Origin: Larix sibirica
Taxonomy: Eukaryota; Streptophyta; Pinopsida; Pinales; Pinaceae
NCBI GenBank assembly: GCA_004151065.3
Contig: NWUY0304858690.1
Span: 1 to 17,042, forward strand
Direction: 5' to 3'
Length of the DNA stretch: 17,042 bases
Part shown: piece after piece, positions 9,567 through 17,042 of the stretch
How the letters are laid out: each line of letters starts with the position of its first letter
Position numbering within the stretch: the first letter of the stretch is position 1
Position numbers and translations under genes: made by a program
Notes under the pieces: generated by a model
The model's database searches: none
The model's input: only the letters and a program-made list of their open reading frames with translations
Told to the model about the DNA's origin: nothing

Positions 9567-9575
9567 CTTTCTTTT
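9567..9575. repeat. candidate target-site duplication of the LINE, 3' copy
   Basis: CTTTCTTTT here matches 16400-16408. On the minus strand it reads AAAAGAAAG, directly after the A-rich LINE end, which suits the T/A-rich cleavage preference of L1 endonucleases. Nine bases of low complexity can also match by chance. Confidence 0.3.
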
Positions 9576-9857
9576 GTTTGTAAGGTTCGGAAAATTATAT
9601 TAAACTATAAATGTAAAATTGTACAGAGCCATATCATTGATATGCCATGTTTTAGCATTGCGTCTGCAGGTTCCCAGTCTAAAAAAGAAACAATCTAAGT
9701 CCCAAAAGGACCCTAGTCTCACTAGCTATGATAGTTGTAGTGTCTTTCAGAGTAGGTTTGGATGCAATTCCCCCACCGGCCGGAGGTTATGGCCATATAA
9801 CCATGAAAATACCAGGTCCACCGAGTAGTAAAAAACACAACCCTAAGGACATAACAC
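9576..9857 (-). other. LINE 3' untranslated region
   Basis: This lies between the end of the ORF2 frame and the proposed 3' end. On the minus strand it finishes in TTTAATATAATTTT (around 9592-9605) and then a short A-rich end, resembling the tails of plant L1 elements. It has no open frame. Confidence 0.55.
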
Positions 9858-11027
9858 TTAATCACCATTAGAAATAAAAACCAGAGATGGGTCAGTACCT
9901 AAATCCTTGCGCTTCACCTCGTGGTTGACCGTCGTAGGGAAAATCTTGTACATGAGTTGTGTGTTTGCAGGCTTGTCAGACGAGGGATTTCAGAAGGTCT
10001 TCTTGGTGTAAGCGTGCGCCAGAGCGTCCAACTTTGCATTGATTCAGGTTGCTTCCGCTCGCTGAGTCCACAACAGGTGCTGAAATCCAGCTTCCAGGTT
10101 CTCAATACGATTTCCCAAGGGAGGAGTCTCATCAGCAATCAGGAGGTGCCCCTAAAGGTAGTCTTCCATAGCCATTGTCAAGAGGGCCTTCATCGTCCAA
10201 TAAAATCCCAGATTTTTCGTGTGGCGGGTTTCTCTGGTGCAAGAGGACCCCGCCTCTTCCACCATCTCACCAAAGTCTTCCTCTAACTGCTTGGCCAGTG
10301 GCCTACACTACTTCTTCATCAGGCGATTCTCCATACGAGTGATGCGAGCTCTGGAAGACTCAGGAAGGTCATTCTTAAAGAATCTTTGAACCCTCCCCAT
10401 TTCCTTCAAAGCCCGCGACATGTGCGTGGGCCCTAGCTCGTTTGTCCTCTTTCATTTGGTGAGCTTCATTCTTTCCATGGTGACCACTCTGTGTGGGAAA
10501 ACCCAGAGAGATGAGCTATAAAGAGAGAACTCAAGCTAGGAAACAAGCAGCCTGCACATGGAATGGGGCTGATAATCCCATGGGTGACCGCACTTGACAA
10601 TTTTGAGCTGGTTCTCGAGCTGAATTCTCCACTTCCAGAGGCATTGTTTTAAGACATAAGGTGGGCTCTCATCACCCCTGTAGCCATCCTAGGAAGCCAT
10701 GAAAGCCTGCACAAGCGAGTTGAAATATTCATGTACTGGAAAACCTGGGCAATTACTATAATGATGGCCCATATTTACACACTGACGAGAGTTGGTATTG
10801 TACCTCGGTTCTAAAACCTCCACTTGGATGCCGCACGTCATGCTGTATGCATCAATCGACATGTCCTGCCAGCCTTTGAGCATTTGTGGTTATGCATTCA
10901 CCCTGCCGGCACCCACCCTGGGAGGTGATATCTTGATTATTGATTCTGTCACACTCTTCTCTGATGGCCTCTCTGGAATTATCTTCCCACAATTGAATTG
11001 GAACTCATCCCCAGGATGATCCACCCT
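9858..11027 (-). other. in-frame C-terminal extension of LINE ORF2 beyond RNase H
   Basis: After the RNase H domain the same frame runs on for about 389 codons to a TAA at 9858-9860, interrupted by eight stops but by no frameshift. Parts that read as protein include GDEFQFNCGKIIPERPSEKS, a CCHC-like motif SRQCVNMGHHYSNC (10790-10749), MERMKLTK (10478), MGRVQRFFKNDLPESSRARI, PLAKQLEEDFGEMVEEAG and NRIENLEAGFQHLLWTQRAE. The last two look able to form coiled coils. The first knuckle Cys is Ser (TCT), a single-base change from TGT. I know of no family assignment for this stretch. It may be the true ORF2 C-terminus of this LINE lineage or a captured sequence. Confidence 0.6.
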
Positions 11028-14000
11028 CTAGTTGGCCAGTATGTCATCCAGCTTATTGGCCTCCCTTCTGACATGGTTGGTGACGATGACCAAGGAGCGA
11101 TCAAGGTTAGCAGCTAACATTTCCATTTTGGATGCTAGATGCTAACTCAGATTTACTTTGATGAGCTTGGAACCATTGAGGAGTTTGTTGAGGATTTGGA
11201 TCATTAGCTTAGCATCACCTTCAACAATCAGTTTGGAGAAGTGATCCTACTTTGCAATAAGGATTCCTTTCAACACTGCAAATAGCTTCACCACATTGTT
11301 ACTGTCATTTCCCATTGAGCCTGAAAAGAATATGATTATCCTACAATTGTGGTCCCTATAGACCCCACCGAAACCCGCAGGACTAGGACTATCCTTTCTC
11401 ATCCCATCAAAGTTAAGCTTCACAAATCTGATGTCTAGAGGGGCCTATGAATTCAGGCTAATCGGAGGAGCTCTTCTTGGTAGACAACTATTGGGATAAG
11501 GTGATTGCTATAGATTCCAGATGCAAAGTATCTCCATGTTTGGATTGGACCCTTCCGAGTCCATGGGGGCCCATTGGGCAGAATTGATTGTTTCTTGGAT
11601 GTCTGTTTGGATTTTCCTCCACACCTACTGGAGAGGTAGGCTAGAGTTGTGAAAAATGCGGCAATTTATTTATTTCCAGAAATCCCAAAGAAGGAATCCC
11701 TAGAAGAGTTTCCAGACTCTATTTACTATGCTATTTGAGGAGATTTTCCCTCTCCAGTTAGTCAGGGCGTCTATGATACTTCCATGGCCGTGATCAGTCC
11801 GACGGAAAGTGTTTTCTCCTTGGTCCTAGATCTTCTTGTTGATTGGGCACGAGTTGAAAAGGTGCTCTAGATATTCTGGAGCCGCATGACAAAGTTAGCA
11901 GATCGAGGGTCTTTCAAATCCTTTTTTGATTATTTTGTCCCATTTTAGTGTGCGTTTCCAAGCCACCAACTAGAGGAAGGTAGAGAATTTAGGCCATAGG
12001 TTTTGCTTCCATATCTTCATCTAGATATAACAAGAATGCTCCTGCCCGTCTCCAGCAAGAATTGAGTAGGATTCCTTGAGGTTGAAATTTCCGCTACTGG
12101 AATTCCCCCAATAGAGGATGTCCCTTCCATCTTGTCTGGTGATCTGTCTGGTCTACAACTCCCAAAACATGCTCCATTTCTCTTCCGTAAGAATATTTAG
12201 CCAAGTGTTTTTTTCCTTCCATTACCTCCATTGAGTGAGAGTGATGTTAGTATCCCATAAGTGCCAGACCAGAAACATCCATTCCGAGAGAGTGGCTTGT
12301 CTTAGTGGTTGAATGAATTCCATATATGAGATCTTCATTCTTTGCTGCCAAGATTCGTCCTAGAAGAGAGTTGTTTCACCATTTTGAATTTCCCAAAAAG
12401 AATGGTCTTGGATTAGCTTCTTATTCTGCTAGTCAACATTCCATATTAGAGATACCTTGGGATTGATTTCCATGTGTATGAAGTCTTGCTGATCTATTAT
12501 GGTTTCATATTTACCCTTCCAAATTTTTAACTAGAGGACATCAGGGTTGGTGAGCCATCTCCACCAAAGTTTGGCCATCATTTCCTTATTTTCCACCTCA
12601 GGATCCCTCAATCCTAAGCCTCCCATAAGTTTGGATTTGCATAGTTTATCCCAGGCCACCAAAGCCCATTTTCGGCCCTTGGTTTTTGATCCCCCCCACA
12701 AGAAGGTTCTCTGCAGAGATATGATTTCGTTGAGAATTTTTTTGGGGGCAGCTAGAATAGAAAACAAATAGGTACTCATGCTTCTCAGGACGGAGCTAAG
12801 GAGATCAAGTCGGCCTGCAATGTTAAGAGAATGGAAGGACTAATTGGAAAGACGTTTCTCCATTTTGTTGATGAGGAGAGACCATGCCACATGTCTAGTT
12901 GAGATCGTAGTGAGGGGGGATCCCAAATACCAAGAGGGAAGAGTTCCTCTTCGAGGTCATCAATATGACAATCGCTATCTGAAACCTTATTGGAGTTTTG
13001 AAGAAGAAAATTTCAGACTTGTCATTGTTAAGGGAAAGTCCTGAGGCAGTTAAAAAGGTGGATAGCAGGTGTTTTAAGCATCGAGATTCCCTCATGGAGG
13101 TGGTATCAAGTAACATGGTGTTGTCTACGAATTGAAGATGTGAGGCTTTGTTTGCATCAGTCGCAAGATTAAGTCCAGAAAGGATGTTGCTTTGAGTGGC
13201 AGCCCGCAGCATTCTCCCCAGGCCTTCCACCATGAGAATGAACAGAAAAGGGGAAATGGGATCCCCTTAGCGTACCCCACTAGATGAATAGAATGTAGGG
13301 GAGGGCGATCCATTCACAAGGATGGAGAAAAACATAGAAGATGTAGGAGATAAGATCCAATTGATCCACTGAGTAGAGAATCCAAAAGTTAGGAGGGATT
13401 TATCCATGTATTTCCAAGAAATTTTGTCAAAGGATTTGGATAGATCGAGTTTATTGAACATACTAGTTGTTTTCGAGAATTTGAGAGTGTGGATCGTCTC
13501 ATGCGCTACTAGAATCCCATCAAGGATTTGATGGCCTTCCACGTACCCAGATTGCTCTTCAAATATGAGGTGAGGCAAGATTGGTTTAGCCTGTTGGCTA
13601 TGACCTTCGTGATGATTTTGTAAATGACATTGCATAAGGAAATAGGCCGAAATTTACTTGGGTGGACGGGGTTGTGTTCCTATGGGACTAGAGTGATGAA
13701 TGTGGCATTTAAAGCAGGGAGGATGATCAATATTATGAAAGATTCCTCAATAACTTCCCAAACATAATTTTGAATAATGTCCCAACAACTATGGATGAAG
13801 TCTGTGGTGAAACTGTCAGGCCCTGGAGATTTGCTTGTTGGCATATCTTTCGCCGCTGTAGTCACTTATTCAAGGGAGATAGGCCGCAGGAGATTCTCAT
13901 TTTTCCCTGCTGTGACCATATTTGGGATGTCTTGGAGGATGGAGTTCATTTCCATTTCTCGGTCATTCCCATCATCTGTAAGGATATTGCGATAGTACGA

Positions 14001-15191
14001 GACCAGTTCCTCTGCAATGTCCTCTTGTTTGGTAAGATTTCTCCCCCCATTTGTTTGAATTCTGGTTATTCGATTGTGAGCCCTCCTTTGGATCATGGAG
14101 TCGTGAAAGAACTTGGAGTTACTCTCGCCCTCTTTAATCCATTTGATTATCGACTTCTGCCGCCACAAAAATTCTTCCTGGTCTAGCCTTTGATTGATGT
14201 CTTGCTGGAGATTTTTTTCCTTTTGAAGTAGATCTTCAATATATCCTTGAGATATGGCCTCCTGTTGAACCTCCATCAGGTCCATTTCAAGGTTCTTCCT
14301 AGCTTCAAAGATGTTGTTAAACACCTCTTTTTTCCAGGTTTTAAGCTTTCCCTTTGCCCATTTTAGTTTATGTTGTAGAATGTACATTTTTTATCCATAG
14401 TTGGGGAGTGCTTCCACCCACCAACTTGAGAATGTATCCATAAATTACGGATGTCCTAGCCAGAATTTTTCAAATTTGAATGGGTGGTTTTTAGTAGTGA
14501 TAAATTCATCAACCTCAAGGCTTATTGGCCAATGACCAGAGTCTTCCCTAGGGCGGATTACTGAATCAATTATAGAGTCTGATCTCACTATGTTGGTTGA
14601 GAGGATAAATCTATCCAATCTGGATGCAAATTGGTGCACTCCCCCTCTTTGGTTGAATGTCCACTAGATCCAGAGATGAAATAAGGGGTCCAAAAGCTCT
14701 GCTTTCCGAGTCCAAACTGCCAATGCCTCCTTTTTTTTCCAGGGGATTCGATATCAAGTTGAAGTCTCCCCCAACAACCCAGATGGAGTCTTGAACGAGA
14801 TAGTCTTTGATGTAGGAGAGAGTGGACATGAATTTGGGTTTTAGGGAAGGAATAGGAGGACCATAGACATTAGTTAGGAATCCATTGAGATTCGAGGACA
14901 AAAGATGGAAATAGGTAGAGATAGAGTGGGGGGTTGAGAAGAAGTTGGAAATATGAACCAAAGATGGATCCCAAAGAATAGCCATGCCCCCAGCCATTCC
15001 TGTAATGTCTAAAGCGATTGATTGACAACCTCTCCAACATAATTTTAAGAGGGATGACATTGCTTCCGAAGATAATTTGGTTTCTTGAATAAAGACTACC
15101 ATTGGTTTTTCTTGGCTAATCTTAGTTCAGAGGGTTCACTTTTTTGATTTCCGAACCATAGGTCCCAAATATTCCAAGATAAAATCTTCAC
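9858..15191 (-). pseudogene. LINE ORF2 remnant: endonuclease, reverse transcriptase, zf-RVT, RNase H
   Basis: The start is placed at 15191, where VKILSWNIWDL opens the endonuclease. Endonuclease: QETK (15087-15076), NVYGP and GGDFN (14772-14758), RLDRF, and SGHWPI in place of the usual SDHWP. The linker has WRQKSIIKWIKEGESNSKFFH. Reverse transcriptase: SPGPDSF, FRPISLCNVIYK, FNKLDLSKSFDKISW (Asp codon 13446-13444), GVR-stop-GDPISPF, and FVDN (13131-13120) where FADD is expected. Next come STYLFSILAAPK and LQRTFLWGG...GGLGLRDPE. zf-RVT: KIWKQNLWPKFSTFL, SICxLCHAAPEYLEHLFNSC. RNase H (about 11432-11030): FVKLNFDG, VVKLFAVLKG with Lys for the catalytic Glu, VEGDAKLMI, NKLDDILAN. Frame changes occur near 15110, 14645, 13590 and between 12895 and 12840. 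From there to 9858 the frame is unbroken except for stops. Inactive. Confidence 0.9.
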
Positions 15192-15288
15192 TGAAAAACT
15201 ATTGCGAAGGAGAAAGGGACTGTAGCCAGTACGAGAGAGATATGTGATTACCTAAGGCTATTAGGGTTTCCCCTAGATTTGTGAGTCT

Positions 15289-16399
15289 CTATTGGTTCGA
15301 CTTCCTTCTGTGCTTTTGATCCTTCTTGTTGGGGAGAGGAGGCGAGTGAGCCGATTGAATTCCCAGCTTGTGGGTAGACTTACCAGAGGATTCAAAGTGT
15401 TGTGGGGAGTGATGGGATGCTTCTTGTAGTGCTCTTCTTATGATTGGAATGTGGGGTGTAGGTATCTCCTTGAGATCACCCTTCTTGCATGTTTCCACTA
15501 TTTTTTGCAGCTGGCGGTCCATGATATTCAACTCGTTTCTAGGATCCTCTTTTTCTTCCATGGTTCTGTCCTCTATGGGACCTAGATTTATTTGCTTGAC
15601 TTGAACTGGATCTTCATCCTCAACATTCAAACCCATTGGGGTGGGATCGGTTTGTGCGAGGGGAGCTTGATCTGTTTCCATATCTTCAAGATCTGTAAAG
15701 GGGTTTGATGACTCAGCCCCTGGATTGGCAGGATTCGACTAGGGTTTAGCTCCACCTTTTGATCTGCAGCTGATAAATATGAATCCATCCTGCATTTGCT
15801 GCGATCGGGATAGTTGGGGTGGGGGTGGTGGGGCCTAAGGCAAGTCACAATAAAGGTGGCCATACTAATGACAATGCATGCATCTAAAGGGGATGTGCTC
15901 GTAATCCAAGCGTTGCACCGATTCTTCATCCTGAAAGCTGAGGAAAATGGATTCGGGGAGGGGCTTAGCAACGTTCATGTGAACACAGATTCGAGCAAAG
16001 GATGTGTAACAACCTCTTTTTGTGATCTCTGATATCTTGATAAACTTACCTAGGGTGTTTTGAATCCCCATTAGGGTTTCCTCATCCCAATATTCTTGGG
16101 TAGGAGTACAGTCTCACCCAAACCGGGACTTCCGTGAAGTCTTCCTTTTCTGGACAGTAGTTCTCCTTCCAGTGCCTCATGAATAGACCTAAGTTGTTGA
16201 AGAAGTAGGGCCCTTGCTCTATGATTCTTTCCCTATCCTCGACATTGAAGAAGATAGCCGTAAAGAAACCCTTTGACCCTAGATTCAGGTCCACATCCCC
16301 TTTTGGCTTCCATTTATGCGCGATCCATCCCTGAAGGGATTTTTTGTTGGACCAAAAGCCCATAAATTTGCAGATTAGGGAACGATCCCTCATGTATTT
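15289..16399 (-). pseudogene. LINE ORF1 remnant: DUF4283 domain and degenerate CCHC zinc knuckle
   Basis: Frame one (16399-16082) encodes the DUF4283 core, with WIAHKWKPKGDVDLNLGSKG, FFTAIF, DRERIIEQGPYFF and VPVWVRLYSYP. A one-base shift near 16090 moves the protein into the next frame (EYWDEETLMGIQNTLGKF). That frame continues through CMHCH-stop-YGHLYC, a broken zinc knuckle, and a Pro/Glu/Lys-rich C-terminal part ending at 15289. In-frame stops interrupt the knuckle and the segment just after it. Family proteins bind element RNA as part of the ribonucleoprotein. The N-terminus before KKYMRDRSLICKF is absent, in agreement with 5' truncation. About 100 bases separate its stop from ORF2. Confidence 0.85.
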
Positions 16400-16408
16400 C
16401 TTTCTTTT
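16400..16408. repeat. candidate target-site duplication of the LINE, 5' copy
   Basis: CTTTCTTTT is identical to 9567-9575 and sits just outside the first recognisable residues of the truncated ORF1. Confidence 0.3.
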
Positions 16409-16503
16409 AGATATATTAATGTAGATATGGTGTAGAGGGAATAACAATTTGTCTTACATGTTTTTTATGCTTTTTGGAATTTCAAGTTTGTTTTAATAAT
16501 GTT

Positions 16504-16685
16504 TACAATTTTCCATAGGAGGTAATGACATACTTCCCATATGAGGAATTCAATGGTTTAATTTGTTTAGTGATAAGTAAAAGGTAGATAGATGTGCACT
16601 ATTTCTGGATGCCGTATTTTAATAATAAATGCCATAAATTTGTAGGAAACAACAAGTATGTCATTACCTCCTATGATAAATTGTA
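16504..16685. mobile_element. foldback (MITE-like) element with 32-bp inverted repeats
   Basis: The arms 16504-16535 and 16654-16685 are reverse complements at 30 of 32 positions, including 22 consecutive bases beginning CATAGGAGGTAATGACATAC. The 118-base interior is AT-rich, has no coding capacity and shows further patchy complementarity (AATTCAATGGTTTA against AATTTATGGCATTTA). The ends read TA-CAATTT...AAATTG-TA, which would fit a TA target duplication of a Tc1/mariner-type MITE. That family assignment is inference from the ends only. Confidence 0.7.
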
Positions 16686-16860
16686 GATAGAATGTTTAGC
16701 TGCTAGCGGTAGTTGGAGGTTCAAATTGGACAATTTCCATTGCATTAGAATATGTATCTTTTCTTTGTTTCACATTGTTTTGTGCTTTTTCAATTTAAGT
16801 CATTTTATTTAGTTACAACCCTCTTCTTTTTACACTAATGTTTGTCTTGCTTTCTCACAG

Positions 16861-16936
16861 CAAATATATTGAGGAAAATAGCTACATGATTTACTCTACA
16901 AAGAAAATCTCAAAGACCTTGATGAACATAATTAGT
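16861..16936 (+). other. exon-like segment (76 bp) of an unidentified gene
   Basis: A pyrimidine-rich tract ending CTTTCTCACAG precedes the segment, and a consensus donor GTAAGT follows it at 16937. Between them one frame, read from the second base, is open for 25 codons (KYIEENSYMIYSTKKISK...). I do not recognise the peptide. With a tRNA gene only 54 bases downstream, it could be an exon of a gene whose intron holds the tRNA, or a chance combination of splice-like signals. Confidence 0.3.
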
Positions 16937-16990
16937 GTAAGTTTCTTTTCAATCCATTTCTCAGTAATCTCTCATTTAGGATTCTATTTA

Positions 16991-17042
16991 AGGGTGCTAG
17001 CTCAATGGAAGAGCACCTGCCTTACAAGCAGGAGGTTGGTGG
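16991..17042 (+). tRNA. tRNA-Val(UAC), 3' end beyond the window
   Basis: The 5' acceptor strand is 16991-16997 and the D arm is GCTC/GAGC (17000-17003, 17011-17014) with loop AATGGAA. The anticodon arm is CCTGC/GCAGG (17016-17020, 17028-17032) with seven-base loop CTTACAA, whose middle bases TAC (17023-17025) decode Val. A variable loop AGGTT and the first strand of the T stem (GGTGG) follow before the window ends. The internal A box TAGCTCAATGG is present. The acceptor pairing cannot be tested here. A tRNA-derived SINE head would look the same in the visible part. Confidence 0.8.

Larger units (their letters stand above)
9576..16399 (-). mobile_element. L1-type LINE, 5'-truncated and inactive
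   Basis: Read on the minus strand, the order is ORF1 (DUF4283, zinc knuckle), ORF2 (AP endonuclease, reverse transcriptase, zf-RVT, RNase H, long extension), and an untranslated tail ending in a TTTAATATAATTTT-like segment near 9590. This is the plant L1 layout. The 5' limit falls at the start of the DUF4283 domain, so the 5' UTR and ORF1 N-terminus are missing, as expected for incomplete reverse transcription. A 9-base match flanks the proposed ends. There is no long A tail, only an A-rich end. Several frameshifts and more than a dozen in-frame stops make it inactive. The borders are approximate; the identity is secure. Confidence 0.9.

Noticed and set aside
9921-10286. 121-codon plus-strand open frame
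   Set aside because: The minus strand here carries the continuous extension frame of LINE ORF2, so the plus-strand frame is best seen as its shadow.
12547-14186. Plus-strand open frames across the LINE
   Set aside because: They are antisense to clearly recognisable LINE domains on the minus strand and show no protein character of their own.
1-17042. A CRISPR array, operon or phage-like system
   Set aside because: No regularly spaced repeats with unique spacers, no clustered same-strand bacterial-type genes and no ribosome binding sites are seen. The introns and retroelements are eukaryotic.

Overview
The window is nuclear DNA from a land plant, most likely a seed plant. It has a GT-AG intron-containing plastid fatty acid desaturase gene, a plant-type L1 LINE (DUF4283 ORF1; endonuclease, RT, zf-RVT and RNase H in ORF2), a Ty1/copia-type LTR and a nuclear-type tRNA. 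Heavy repeat content and long AT-rich spacers suggest a large, repeat-rich genome. A gymnosperm is possible but not proven by what is visible.

Layout. 1-282: promoter and 5' UTR of the desaturase, with a C-rich tract, a TATA-like box and a probable short 5' UTR intron. 283-5058 (+): complete eight-exon omega-3 fatty acid desaturase gene (FAD7/FAD8 type) encoding 450 residues with a plastid transit peptide and all three histidine boxes. Intron 1 carries a 53-bp minisatellite. Intron 2 carries a roughly 210-bp duplication that re-copies the exon 2 donor splice site. 5059-5600: 3' UTR and poly(A) signals. 5600-8195: AT-rich intergenic DNA with several imperfect tandem repeats and no credible gene. 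8196-8952 (-): broken coding relic, partly coiled-coil-like. 8972-9431 (+): copia-type LTR followed by a degenerate primer binding site. 9576-16399 (-): 5'-truncated, decayed L1-type LINE, probably inserted just downstream of the copia primer binding site. 16504-16685: foldback (MITE-like) element. 16861-16936: isolated exon-like segment. 16991-17042: 5' part of a tRNA-Val(UAC) gene cut by the window end.

Only the desaturase looks like a working protein-coding gene. The LINE is dead: it has frameshifts, many in-frame stops, and substitutions at key residues of EN, RT and RNase H. Its most unusual property is that the ORF2 frame continues for about 390 codons beyond RNase H and contains a CCHC zinc-knuckle-like motif. 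I see no defence system, operon or other multi-gene novel system here. The interest lies in the LINE extension, the duplicated splice donor and the nested repeat structure.
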